57,136 nt of DNA from assembly GCA_022709405.1 (NCBI GenBank), contig JAKLIV010000006.1:1-57136 (forward strand), given 5' to 3'. A program made the translations under genes and the position numbers. Below, in pieces: positions 26,971 through 34,925 of the stretch (position 1 is its first letter; each line of letters starts with the position of its first letter). This DNA comes from Spirochaetota bacterium. GTDB lineage: Bacteria > Spirochaetota > UBA4802 > UBA5550. The notes under the pieces are model-generated. The model was not told where the DNA came from. It did not search any database and saw nothing but the letters and a program-made list of their open reading frames with translations.

Positions 26971-27333
26971 ATGGCCTATACGTTAAAAAGCCTCGGAACG
27001 CCCGATTTTTACCGGTGCAACGACGATATCTGGCTCGCGATCCTCGAAACGGCAAAAAAGTTGGGATGGAAGCCCGAGGGCACGCGCTACGACCTTGTGT
27101 ACCAGATCGACGAGCTGTTCGACGAGGGGGCCGACGCCATGTACAACATGTTCGTCGTGGTCCAGGTCACCCAGTGGTTCAATTCGTGGGACCGCAACTA
27201 CACCGACCGGGAAAACCAGGTCGTGAGCGGGGACGACGCCCATTACATGAGGCTCAACCTCGAAAACTCCGGGGTCGACCCACGGTTCATGGATTTTCTC
27301 TCAAAGGGCGCGTTCAGGATCTGCTCGATGTAG
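26971..27333 (+). CDS. conserved-looking protein of unknown function
   Basis: 120 aa from MAYTLKSLGTPDF. GGAGG lies 13 bases before this start; in-frame ATGs at 26935 and 26950 are alternatives. The protein is acidic with many aromatic residues (YRCNDDIWLAILETAKKLGW, then QWFNSWDRNYTDREN). It looks soluble and globular, with no signal peptide. No recognised family. It stands alone between a divergent operon and the repeat-rich accessory region. Confidence 0.6.
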   Translation: MAYTLKSLGTPDFYRCNDDIWLAILETAKKLGWKPEGTRYDLVYQIDELFDEGADAMYNMFVVVQVTQWFNSWDRNYTDRENQVVSGDDAHYMRLNLENSGVDPRFMDFLSKGAFRICSM

Positions 27334-27392
27334 AATCCCCCCCAGGCCCTTCAGGGCGCATGACATGAAAAGCGGGATAAAAGTACGTCCGT

Positions 27393-27926
27393 TTATCCAT
27401 GCGGGCCGGAAATGACCCGCAAAGGCACGGTAAAGGAGCTTCTCCCTTCCGGAGACGGAGCGGTGACGGAGCGGAAGGCCGGGTGTAAAGAAGATGCCCT
27501 CATCCCCCCGGCCCCCTTCTCCCCGGGGGAGAAGGGGGTGGAAGCCTGTTGCACCGTTTCATCGGCGCTGATCTCCTTTATCCGCCCCCTCATGCGCTTA
27601 AACCGCCCCCTGTCCCCCACGGGGGGCACGCATGAATTACCATCCGTGTGGCCTTTCATGTACCGCGAGATAAATAAATTGTGGCCCGTGATGCGAAGCT
27701 TTTTCGCCTGCGCGTTGAATAGCGTTTTATCATCGGCGCACAGGCCCTGCCATGCGGCCATTGCCTGCGCGAAGCGCGCGCGGTTTGACTGCTGCTTCAC
27801 GGTGCGCGGATTGGGGGGTAGTATCCATGTCCGCATCACGGTTCTGCCGTATCTTTCGTAGAACACCAGGTTACCCACGCCGCCGCTGACGGATCGCATG
27901 ATGGGGTTCAACTGTGCTGTCGCCAT
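27393..27926 (-). CDS. small protein with DUF6266-like N-terminus and repeat-derived C-terminus
   Basis: 177 aa. AAGGAGG lies six bases before the start. Residues 1-90 (MRSVSGGVGNLVFYERYGRT, QQSNRARFAQAMAAWQG, HNLFISRYMKG) resemble a small family I recall as DUF6266-like, common in phage and Bacteroides-type contexts. From about residue 125 the frame runs through a GC-rich palindrome (27512-27538) and low-complexity sequence encoding PFSPGEKG. The true C-terminus is probably replaced or extended by a repeat insertion. Confidence 0.6.
   Translation of the reverse strand: MATAQLNPIMRSVSGGVGNLVFYERYGRTVMRTWILPPNPRTVKQQSNRARFAQAMAAWQGLCADDKTLFNAQAKKLRITGHNLFISRYMKGHTDGNSCVPPVGDRGRFKRMRGRIKEISADETVQQASTPFSPGEKGAGGMRASSLHPAFRSVTAPSPEGRSSFTVPLRVISGPHG
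27512..27538. repeat. GC-rich 27-base palindrome inside a coding frame
   Basis: Thirteen-base arms (CCCCCTTCTCCCC and its exact complement) surround a single G. This type of purine/pyrimidine palindrome is a common dispersed repeat in bacterial genomes. It lies in the 3' part of the DUF6266-like gene and probably arrived as an insertion. Confidence 0.8.
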
Positions 27927-28003
27927 AGGGGCCTCCTTGATCGCCGGTACAGGGGATCATTATATAGTCAGGGAAAGGAACGAAATGTAACAGAAAAAGG
28001 GGG

Positions 28004-28261
28004 ATGGGAGGACTGGCGCGCTTTAAAAAGCGCGGAAAATTCTCCCCGGGGCCGTGAGGGTTATGGCCTTTTCTTTCGGCTCAGACAGACGCCCGATCAG
28101 TGTCCGCCTTACGGAGGACGGGATTATGAGAAGAGCGCCGCATGAAATATACAGCTTGCCGCCGGGTGAGGTGCCGGCGAACACCCTGAAAAGTCCGGGA
28201 CCGGTACCGGCCGGCAACAGGGAAACACCCGCCTAACGGCCAGAGCAGGGACCTAAAAGGC
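28004..28261. repeat. duplicated unit, copy 1 (with mini-ORF)
   Basis: Begins ATGGGAGGACTGGCGCG, then a hairpin CGCGCTTT-AA-AAAGCGCG, and ends after TAACGGCC. It carries a 36-codon ORF at 28126. A second copy with an internal insertion starts immediately after it at 28262, so the two are in direct tandem. Confidence 0.85.
28126..28236 (+). CDS. 36-codon mini-ORF, repeat copy 1
   Basis: Reads MRRAPHEIYSLPPGEVPAN to GNRETPA. CGGAGGA lies about six bases before the ATG, but it sits in a hairpin GTCCGCC/GGAGGAC with one mismatch that could hide it. The peptide matches the copy-2 peptide except in a few positions near the middle and the C-terminal residues. Reported because the frame is kept in both copies; translation is not shown. 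Confidence 0.35.
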   Translation: MRRAPHEIYSLPPGEVPANTLKSPGPVPAGNRETPA

Positions 28262-28322
28262 ATGGGAGGACTGGCGCGCTTTAAAAAGCGCGGTTAATTT
28301 TCCCGGGAGCCGGGAGGCTTAT

Positions 28323-28448
28323 GGCCTTTTCTCTGCATCGCCCAGAGAAAAGGCCGAAAAGAGAGGGCGGTCGCTCAGGGCAGAGCGCTTGTTTGGCCTC
28401 CTGCCTGCGCTCTGCACTAGCTCATCCATGAGCGTCGCGCAACGCGAC
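28323..28448. other. four consecutive perfect hairpins
   Basis: Stem 1 is GGCCTTTTCTCT / AGAGAAAAGGCC (28323-28355). Stem 2 is GCAGAGCGC / GCGCTCTGC (28380-28415). Stem 3 is CTCAT-CC-ATGAG (28421-28432). Stem 4 is GTCGCG-CAA-CGCGAC (28434-28448). All four are perfect. The block is absent from repeat copy 1, so it is an insertion, either a structured RNA or a palindromic mobile element. Confidence 0.7.
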
Positions 28449-28537
28449 AGGCTCCGGTCGAAACTCGCCGACGTCGCTATGCTCCTTACGGCTCGAACAG
28501 ACGCCCGATCAGTGTCCGCCTTACGGAGGACGGGATT

Positions 28538-28648
28538 ATGAGAAGAGCGCCGCATGAAATATACAGCTTGCCGCCGGGGGAGGTGTCGGCGAACACCCTG
28601 AAAAGTATGGGACCGGTACCGGCCGGCAACAGGGAAATAGTTGTCTAA
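28538..28648 (+). CDS. 36-codon mini-ORF, repeat copy 2
   Basis: Reads MRRAPHEIYSLPPGEVSAN to GNREIVV, the same length as copy 1. Differences from copy 1 lie at a few codons (P to S, P to M and the last four residues), one of the base changes being silent. The same sequestered GGAGGA precedes it. Functional status unknown. Confidence 0.35.
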   Translation: MRRAPHEIYSLPPGEVSANTLKSMGPVPAGNREIVV

Positions 28649-28730
28649 CGGCCCGAGCCGGGCTGTAAAAGGGATTTAAGAATGATGCAAATTCTCATTG
28701 ACTCCAGGTATTATATGAGACATATTTTAA

Positions 28731-28769
28731 TTGACATAAAGCAAGGGATACTATACTTTTGTATCGTAT
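28731..28769 (+). promoter_or_regulatory. promoter and operator-like repeat of the R-M operon
   Basis: TTGACA at 28731-28736 and TATACT at 28752-28757 (15-base spacer, slightly short). The -10 overlaps an inverted repeat, ATACTATAC-TTTT-GTATCGTAT (one mismatch, 28748-28769). No controller (C) gene is nearby, so if this is an operator the methylase itself may bind. No ribosome site is visible before the methylase ATG at 28791. Confidence 0.5.
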
Positions 28770-28790
28770 TTTTGTTTCTATGCTAATGAT

Positions 28791-30353
28791 ATGAATAAAA
28801 TCTATAACGAAAGCCCCCATATTATAGCAGACAGATACGGACAGGAATATGCCCGAAGCTCTCGCAAGGCGCATAAAAAGGAATATGGCCAGTATTTGAC
28901 TCCGATTGAAGTCGCCGATTTCATGGGCGGCTTGATATCAAAGAATGAAAAAGAAGAGATAACGATCCTTGATCCCGGAGTGGGCACCGGCGTGCTGGCA
29001 TGCTCGGCATGTGAACATGCGGTATTGAAAATAAAGGGTTTAAAAAAAATAAATATTATCGGGTATGAGGTTGACCCGCAAATAATACCGTATGCCGAAA
29101 AATCGTTTGCCGGCCTTTCCGGATGGCTAAGAGCCAGAAATATCGGCAGTTCAATAAATATCATTGAAAACGATTTTATCCTGGGCAACAACGATGCCAT
29201 GGATCATTCCGAAAAGTTGTTCAATGATAAACCATCTCATGGGAATATCGATATCGTGATATCGAACCCGCCTTATTTCAAGATCAACAAGGACGATCCC
29301 CGTTCAAAAGCGGTTTCGAAGGTCGTATACGGCCAGCCGAACATCTACTCGCTGTTCATGATCATATCGGCCTTCATGCTGAAAAAAGGCGGTGACATGA
29401 TATTTATTACGCCGAGGAGTTATACCTCCGGGTTTTATTTTAAGGCTTTCCGCGAGATTTTCTTCTCAGAGATGACGCCGGAACAGTTTCACCTGTTCGG
29501 TTCAAGGGATGAGGCGTTTGAACGGGACGATGTATTGCAGGAACACCTGATAATTCACGCAAAAAAAAGACACATTACCGAAGCCGGGCCTAATGAAAAA
29601 GTAATAATATCGCATAGCCGAAGTTCTTCCGATCTGGACAAACCGGTAAAAAGAAACGCCCTTCTGCATGACGTTATAAATCATAAATCAGGGAATAAAT
29701 TTGTATTTTTGCCCTTGTCGGATGAAGAAGAAAATACAATCTCGTTTGTCAACAGCTGGCCGGGGAGCCTTCACAAGTTTAACATGGAAATATCCACGGG
29801 CAGGGTGGTTCCGTTCAGGGTAAGACAGTTCCTGGCAATGGAAAATGACGGTAGTTGCGCCCCTTTAATATGGATGAATCATATTAAAAACGCAAAAATT
29901 GAATGGCCGATTGAAAACTGCCGCAAGGAGCAATTCATCGCAGTCAATGACGCCTCCATGCCCATACTGGTACCCAATGGGAATTATGTTATAATGAGAC
30001 GTTTCAGTCCAAAAGAGGACATTAAAAGAATCAATACGGCACCATTGTATCAAAGCCGCTGTCACCATGAATATCTCGGCATCGAAAATCATGTCAACTA
30101 CATCCATCGGCCCGGCGGGAGATTGACCCCTGAAGAAATAGCCGGCTTGTCTGCAGTTCTGAATACCAAATATCTGGATATATACTTCAGAACGTTGAAC
30201 GGCAATACCGAGGTTAGCGCAACCGAGATCAGGGACATTCCCCTGCCGGACTATGATTTTATACTGAAAGTCGGGCGCATGATTCTTGAAAATGGGCTTC
30301 AACACATCGACATCGATCAGTTGTTTTTGGATGAAGAAAGCGGTGCAGCATAA
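28791..30353 (+). CDS. type II DNA adenine methyltransferase, BsuBI/PstI type
   Basis: 520 aa, close to the 500-510 aa of M.PstI and M.BsuBI. Motif I (SAM binding) is DPGVGTG near residue 62 and motif IV (catalytic) is NPPY near residue 161, the order of gamma-class N6-adenine methylases. A long C-terminal target-recognition region follows. It protects host DNA from the endonuclease encoded next, whose ATG overlaps its stop as TAATG. By family, CTGCAG is the expected target. Neighbouring repeats and AT-rich genes mark an accessory region. Confidence 0.9.
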   Translation: MNKIYNESPHIIADRYGQEYARSSRKAHKKEYGQYLTPIEVADFMGGLISKNEKEEITILDPGVGTGVLACSACEHAVLKIKGLKKINIIGYEVDPQIIPYAEKSFAGLSGWLRARNIGSSINIIENDFILGNNDAMDHSEKLFNDKPSHGNIDIVISNPPYFKINKDDPRSKAVSKVVYGQPNIYSLFMIISAFMLKKGGDMIFITPRSYTSGFYFKAFREIFFSEMTPEQFHLFGSRDEAFERDDVLQEHLIIHAKKRHITEAGPNEKVIISHSRSSSDLDKPVKRNALLHDVINHKSGNKFVFLPLSDEEENTISFVNSWPGSLHKFNMEISTGRVVPFRVRQFLAMENDGSCAPLIWMNHIKNAKIEWPIENCRKEQFIAVNDASMPILVPNGNYVIMRRFSPKEDIKRINTAPLYQSRCHHEYLGIENHVNYIHRPGGRLTPEEIAGLSAVLNTKYLDIYFRTLNGNTEVSATEIRDIPLPDYDFILKVGRMILENGLQHIDIDQLFLDEESGAA

Positions 30354-31318
30354 TGGGCAAGATAGAAGAAGCTAAGGAAATCCTGAAAGCATTGGGCCTG
30401 CCGGTCAGACAGCAGAATGACCGCTCCGCGTTAACGCTCCTCGCCCTGTGTAATTTAAAAGAAGACCAAAAATGGAAATCGGCAAGGCAGGTCAGCATGT
30501 CCGTGGTCGGGAACAGGGACAATCCGAGATACGAAGGGATCATGCGATTTATTGCATTGCATTATAAAAGACGCTATGCTGAAAATTCACGCGAAACATT
30601 CAGAAGACAGACGCTTCATCAGTTCGTCCAGGCCGGTATCGCAAGCCATAATCCAGAAAACCCCGATCTGCCGACAAACAGCAAGGACAATCATTACCGG
30701 TTGACGAATGAAGCGCTGGATGTCATCAAAACCTATGGAACGAAGAGATGGACAAAGGCGCTCGATGGTTTTAAACGGACCATCGGAACGTTACAGGGCA
30801 AATACGAGAAAGAGCGAGCATTGAGAAAAATACCGGTGACGCTCGCAAACGGAAAGAAGCTAAAATTTTCTCCCGGGAAACACAATGAGGTCCAGATCGC
30901 GGTCATTAATGAGTTCGCGCCCAGGTTCGCTCCGGGCAGCATGCTGCTGTATGTAGGTGATACCGCGAAAAAGGACCTTTTCATCGAAAGGGCGGTTTTA
31001 AACGAGCTTCGGGTGCCGATCGACCAGCATGGAAAGCTGCCGGACGTGGTGCTTTACGATAAAGACAGAAACTGGATGTATCTGGTTGAAGCAGTCACAT
31101 CGCATGGGCCGATTTCCCCGAAGAGGTTCATCGAGCTTGAGCTGATGTTCAGGAAGTGCGGCGCGGGCCTGGTGTATGTGTCGGCGTTTCCCGATTACAG
31201 GGAATTCAGGAAGCACGTAAACGACATAGCATGGGAAACCGAAGTATGGCTTGCCGACATCCCCGATCATATGATACATTTCAACGGCGATAAGTTTATC
31301 GGCCCCCGCAAGCAGTGA
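30353..31318 (+). CDS. type II restriction endonuclease, BsuBI/PstI family
   Basis: 321 aa, like R.PstI (326) and R.BsuBI (316). The N-terminal half is helical, with a HTH-like region. The catalytic half carries LPDVVLYDKDRNWMYLVEAVTSHGPISPKR-type conserved sequence; PDVV and VEAVTS supply the PD-(D/E)xK-like acidic residues. It should cut unmethylated DNA, probably at CTGCAG. It is coupled to the methylase gene by a one-base overlap, ensuring that the methylase is made first. The gene is intact. Confidence 0.9.
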   Translation: MGKIEEAKEILKALGLPVRQQNDRSALTLLALCNLKEDQKWKSARQVSMSVVGNRDNPRYEGIMRFIALHYKRRYAENSRETFRRQTLHQFVQAGIASHNPENPDLPTNSKDNHYRLTNEALDVIKTYGTKRWTKALDGFKRTIGTLQGKYEKERALRKIPVTLANGKKLKFSPGKHNEVQIAVINEFAPRFAPGSMLLYVGDTAKKDLFIERAVLNELRVPIDQHGKLPDVVLYDKDRNWMYLVEAVTSHGPISPKRFIELELMFRKCGAGLVYVSAFPDYREFRKHVNDIAWETEVWLADIPDHMIHFNGDKFIGPRKQ

Positions 31319-31689
31319 ATAACTGTCATATATAATCTCAATCATCCATTCATGCAACACAGGCTGCAGGTCGCCGCAGATGCAGACATGGCAAGGGCGG
31401 CGCGTATTTATCCGGCCCTATCAGGGCCACGGACAACCAGAGGCCAGGCAACGGCCGGATCAGGGCCGCGTAACGGCACTATGACACGGGCAGATATCCG
31501 GCAATTATCCGCCAGACCCGCAGGGACACGCGGAACGATAAATAAGTGCTTGACCGGGAGAGGGAGAGGGGTAAGGTTTCGGATAACGGGGTTGAGAGGG
31601 AACATATTACGAAGAATAATTCGTAGAAATATTGTCAGGCGCAATTAAAGCCGGTCTTATTCTGTACTATATATTTTAGGAACACTCAT
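31319..31689. repeat. gap with palindromic repeats and a repeat-family fragment
   Basis: 371 bases without a supported gene. It holds several short perfect hairpins (GGCCCT-ATC-AGGGCC near 31415; TACGAA-GAATAA-TTCGTA near 31608). It also has an AAGTGCTTGACCG fragment at 31543 shared with the dispersed repeat family downstream. At 31633-31641 TGTCAGGCG is an inverted match to CGCCTGACA at 35850. The AT-rich island starts just after. Confidence 0.6.
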
Positions 31690-31959
31690 ATGAAATTAAC
31701 CAATGAACAGAGAAGTAAATTAATTGAAAAATTAAATTCCTTTGGACCAGCTCCAGAGTGCCCAATTTGCAAGTCAAAAACATGGTCATTATCTGATTCA
31801 TTATTTGAGATTCGTGAATTTCATGAAGGTGGCCTTAAACTAGGTGGTGGTATTATACCATTAGTGCCACTGACATGTACAAAATGTGGCAACACAAATT
31901 TATTAAATGCTGTAATTCTTGGGCTAATTGATCCCCATAAAAAGGAGGATCAAAAATGA
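31690..31959 (+). CDS. zinc-ribbon protein
   Basis: 89 aa. Two CxxC knuckles, C24-P-I-C27 and C63-T-K-C66, with a GNTN block after the second, predict a single zinc ribbon. A Gly-rich hydrophobic stretch (KLGGGIIPLVPL) lies between the knuckles. It overlaps the next gene by four bases, so the products are made together and probably interact. Codon use is AT-rich, unlike the flanking R-M genes. No catalytic site seen. Confidence 0.75.
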   Translation: MKLTNEQRSKLIEKLNSFGPAPECPICKSKTWSLSDSLFEIREFHEGGLKLGGGIIPLVPLTCTKCGNTNLLNAVILGLIDPHKKEDQK

Positions 31960-32375
31960 ATAATTATAATTTTTCTCAAGATTATACCTTATTCACTCCT
32001 AAAAGGAAGGGGTTATATCCAATACAAGAAACTGATTGGGAAAGATTAAAATTTATAGCAGGTAATATTCTCTCAGAAAAGAAGATATATTGTATTATTT
32101 CGTCAATATGTTTTGGAATTTTTGCATCATCGATATTTTCTGTACTATCTCTTTATACTTTGGACAATTTACCCCAATGGATAATACCAACAAATATAGC
32201 AATACTCATTTCTTCTTTGATACTTGGTATAGTATTATTATATTTAGATCATCAACAAAAACAAATAATAAAATATTCTTCTCAAAGTATTATTTATGAA
32301 ATGAAATCAATTGAAGAACAATATGAAAAAATTTCTTGTGATGATCCGGCTTTAAAATCGCCTAACACAGCATAG
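31956..32375 (+). CDS. two-TM membrane protein coupled to the zinc-ribbon gene
   Basis: 139 aa. A soluble N-terminal 45 residues precedes two membrane helices (about 48-68 and 78-96) and a charged helical tail. GGAGG inside the upstream gene and an ATGA overlap couple it to the zinc-ribbon protein. Small two-helix proteins of this kind are often membrane effectors in anti-phage systems, but nothing here proves that. The last codons lie inside the attC-like site (32360-32463). Confidence 0.7.
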   Translation: MNNYNFSQDYTLFTPKRKGLYPIQETDWERLKFIAGNILSEKKIYCIISSICFGIFASSIFSVLSLYTLDNLPQWIIPTNIAILISSLILGIVLLYLDHQQKQIIKYSSQSIIYEMKSIEEQYEKISCDDPALKSPNTA

Positions 32376-32463
32376 CCGCTGTGTTCCCTTCGGTCTCTTA
32401 GCCTTTGGAATATTTGCCTCTGCTACCATACGGCAAACGTCCGCTATGCTTGGAACATTGGGC
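32360..32463 (+). other. attC-like integron recombination site
   Basis: The left end GCCTAAC fits R'' (RYYYAAC). The right end ATTGGGC fits R' (GTTRRRY) except for its first base. Inside them, AGCATAGC pairs with GCTATGCT as L''/L' arms, giving the folded attC shape over 104 bases. A second inner hairpin AACACAGC/GCTGTGTT overlaps the left arm. No integrase is present in the window, so it would be a lone attC or CALIN-type site. A palindromic repeat unrelated to integrons is the alternative. Confidence 0.55.
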
Positions 32464-32497
32464 GAAATTTTGGATTATCAATAATTGGGGGTGTTGA

Positions 32498-34021
32498 ATG
32501 AAAAAAGTCATCGATAAGCTTGCATTATTAAAAAAAGTTAATGTTGGTTCTTGGATTGCTGAAGAGGAAGGCAATGAGCTTGAATCTTATTTTGTAGAAA
32601 CAAATCAATGGTCAGATTTTTTTTCTGGAAGGTATGACATCATCTATGGCCCAAAAGGTTCAGGAAAAAGTGCTTATTATGTTTCATTATTAAAAAAGCA
32701 AAGTGAACTAGCAAGAAACAAAATATTTGTCATCCCTGCAGAAAATATGAGAGGCGATGTAATTTTTAAAAATATTAATTTAGATCCACCACCTTCAGAA
32801 AAAGATTTCGAACATTTGTGGGAACTTTATTTTTTAATCATTATTGGACAATACTTTCTTAAGAGCAATATAGCAGATGATATTGTTAAAATCTTGAAAA
32901 ATGAACACTTAATTGATGAGTCATTCTCATTACCACAATTATTATCATCTGCACGAAACTATATAAAGGGCTTAATGAATCCAGAAGGATTAGAAAGTAC
33001 TCTAAAGGTAAATGAAGCAACAGGAGTACCGTCAGGAATATCCTTAAAAGTTCTATTCCGTGATCCAACACCAAAAGAAAAAGGAGCTGGAATCACATCA
33101 GTTGATAATCTATTAAAAAGATGCGATTTTGAGCTAAAAAACAGAGATAAATTTTTGTGGATAGCCTTGGATCGACTTGATGTGGCATTTGCTGAAAATC
33201 CAAATCTAGAAGAGAATGCTTTACGATCACTTTTCAGGGTATATTTAAATTTTTTTTCATTCGAAAATATAAAAATCAAACTTTTTTTGCGAACTGATAT
33301 CTGGAATCGTATAACTAAAAAGGGTTTTAGAGAAGCAAGCCATATAACGCGTTTTACAACAATTAAATGGTCCAGTGAAGATTTAATCGATATGATAATA
33401 AAAAGATTATCACGCCCTATAGAAATAAAAGAATATTATGGTATATCTGATGTAAATTCCATGACTGCAATTCTAAAACATAAATTATTTTATAGGATGC
33501 TACCTAAAGGAATAGAAGGTACAGTTAGAAAACCAGATACCTTGAAATGGATGGTATCACGAACTCAAGATGCATCAAATGAAGCATCACCTCGTGAATT
33601 AATTCATTTATTATCAGCATCAAGAGAAGAGCAAATAAGACGATTAGAGTTAGGTCACAAAAAACCTCCACAAGAGACATTGTTTGAAAATGTTTCAATT
33701 AAAAAGGCATTAGCTGTGGTATCTAAAGTAAAAATTGAACAAACACTATATGCAGAGTATCCCAATCTTAAATCATTTATTATCAAATTAGAAAATGAGC
33801 ATTCCGAACAAAATATTGAAACCCTCTGTAAACTTTGGAATATAAATCAAGAAGAAGCATCTAAAATTGCAGAGCGACTCGTCGAAGTAGGCTTTTTCTT
33901 AAAAAAAGGAACTAAAACTAATCCATCATATTGGGTTCCATTTATTTATAGGTCAACATTGAAATTAATTCAAGGGTCATCATTTAAGAAAAGAAAGCAG
34001 ATTAAACATAGTAAAAAATAA
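32498..34021 (+). CDS. P-loop ATPase, Sll1717 type
   Basis: 507 aa. Walker A is GPKGSGKS (51-58) and the Walker B region is FLWIALDRLD, ending near residue 228. The rest is helical, with a winged-helix-like C-terminal region (about 415-490) and a basic tail. The best match from memory is the Sll1717 P-loop family, seen in defence islands and related to STAND/KAP ATPases. It would sense or remodel something in an ATP-dependent way; the partner is probably encoded nearby. It lies between an attC-like site and an attC half, as a cassette gene would. Codon use is AT-rich. Confidence 0.75.
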   Translation: MKKVIDKLALLKKVNVGSWIAEEEGNELESYFVETNQWSDFFSGRYDIIYGPKGSGKSAYYVSLLKKQSELARNKIFVIPAENMRGDVIFKNINLDPPPSEKDFEHLWELYFLIIIGQYFLKSNIADDIVKILKNEHLIDESFSLPQLLSSARNYIKGLMNPEGLESTLKVNEATGVPSGISLKVLFRDPTPKEKGAGITSVDNLLKRCDFELKNRDKFLWIALDRLDVAFAENPNLEENALRSLFRVYLNFFSFENIKIKLFLRTDIWNRITKKGFREASHITRFTTIKWSSEDLIDMIIKRLSRPIEIKEYYGISDVNSMTAILKHKLFYRMLPKGIEGTVRKPDTLKWMVSRTQDASNEASPRELIHLLSASREEQIRRLELGHKKPPQETLFENVSIKKALAVVSKVKIEQTLYAEYPNLKSFIIKLENEHSEQNIETLCKLWNINQEEASKIAERLVEVGFFLKKGTKTNPSYWVPFIYRSTLKLIQGSSFKKRKQIKHSKK

Positions 34022-34032
34022 TACAGGCCTTC

Positions 34033-34060
34033 GCCCAAAAAACCATAGCCGTTTCGTTCC
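34033..34060 (+). other. 5' half of a second attC-like site
   Basis: Starts GCCCAAAA and continues CCATAGCCG and CGTTCC. It aligns with the left 28 bases of the 32360 site at 21 of 28 positions without a gap. The right half (L'/R') is missing from the following sequence. It therefore looks like an attC truncated by a rearrangement just downstream of the ATPase gene. Confidence 0.45.
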
Positions 34061-34088
34061 ATGCGGGGATAATAAATTGAATAGTGAA

Positions 34089-34117
34089 AGTAATCACCTG
34101 ACAGTCGCATGAAAAAA
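34089..34117. repeat. direct repeat, left copy, flanking the HNH segment
   Basis: The core CACCTGACAGTCGCATGAAAA matches the copy at 35844-35872 with few differences. The two copies enclose the HNH gene and the 187-aa orphan, suggesting that segment moved as a unit or arose by recombination between repeats. Confidence 0.6.
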
Positions 34118-34166
34118 TACAGGTGTCCATTGTTACTCTGAAAGATATATTGATTTTACCATAAAC

Positions 34167-34925
34167 TTGATGGATAAAAAAATTAAATTTATTGACGAAA
34201 TTGTTAGATTGAGAACACAGCAGCCGATTGCTGGTGCTGAATACTATTATATAAGTTTATTTGGATCAAAGGATGGGAAAATATCATATTCAATACAATC
34301 TCACTGGTGTGGTTATACAGAAACAAATCCAAGGAGAGAAATCCGTAAAGCTTCAATAATTGACCAAGAAAAAATGTTATCGTTATTAAAGGATATATCT
34401 GAACCAGGGCTGTTGGTGAATGATAAAAAAGATCTTTTTATTTTTTTACTTTTTGGAGGTCATGGTGTAATTACAAAATCATTAGCTGAAAAATATTTTA
34501 AAAAACTTTTAAAACCTCAAGAGGTAATTTCATCAATTAACAGAGGGATGGTTGTAATCGATAGTATACCTGAGGAAAAATTTCATCGAGCACCATCGAA
34601 AAAGCTTAGAATGAGAATTATAAAACGAGATAATGGTAGGTGTAAAATTTGTGGTAGATCACCTAAGGACTATACGGATGTAGAATTACATATACATCAC
34701 ATTTTACCTTGGTCACAAGGAGGTATAACAGAAGAAGAAAACTTAATTACTTTATGTAAAACCTGTCATGATGGGTTAGATCCTCATTCTGATTGGTCAT
34801 TATTTTCATATATGGATAATGAACTTTCTAAAGAACGACTAAATAAACAAAGCGAATATTACGAGAGCATAAAAAATTACCAAAAAATATCATTCCCGAT
34901 GATTTTAGGTAATAAAACAAAATAA
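34167..34925 (+). CDS. HNH endonuclease
   Basis: 252 aa. Residues about 140-215 are a zinc-finger HNH domain: RRIIKRDNGRCKICGRS-type start, central HIHHILPWSQGG, then NLITLCKTCHDGL, with two CxxC zinc pairs and catalytic His residues. The first 135 residues are of unknown fold and may recognise DNA or a partner. The start may be 34167 or 34170. No good ribosome site. Codon use is AT-rich. Likely a defence or mobile-element nuclease; the target is unknown. Confidence 0.85.
   Translation: MMDKKIKFIDEIVRLRTQQPIAGAEYYYISLFGSKDGKISYSIQSHWCGYTETNPRREIRKASIIDQEKMLSLLKDISEPGLLVNDKKDLFIFLLFGGHGVITKSLAEKYFKKLLKPQEVISSINRGMVVIDSIPEEKFHRAPSKKLRMRIIKRDNGRCKICGRSPKDYTDVELHIHHILPWSQGGITEEENLITLCKTCHDGLDPHSDWSLFSYMDNELSKERLNKQSEYYESIKNYQKISFPMILGNKTK

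Larger units (their letters stand above)
28262..28672. repeat. duplicated unit, copy 2 (with 150-base insertion)
   Basis: Same start, hairpin and mini-ORF as copy 1. About 150 extra bases stand between ATGGCCTTTTCT and CAGACGCCCG. The left part of the insertion is a run of consecutive hairpins (see 28323-28448). It ends before the AT-rich promoter of the restriction-modification operon. Confidence 0.85.

Noticed and set aside
28319-28555. 78-codon minus-strand ORF in the repeat
   Set aside because: It covers the hairpin insertion and the repeat and has no ribosome site; the translation looks like repeat-derived sequence.
31352-31648. 98-codon ORF after the restriction gene
   Set aside because: Arg/Thr-rich translation of palindromic repeats; no start signal and no domain.
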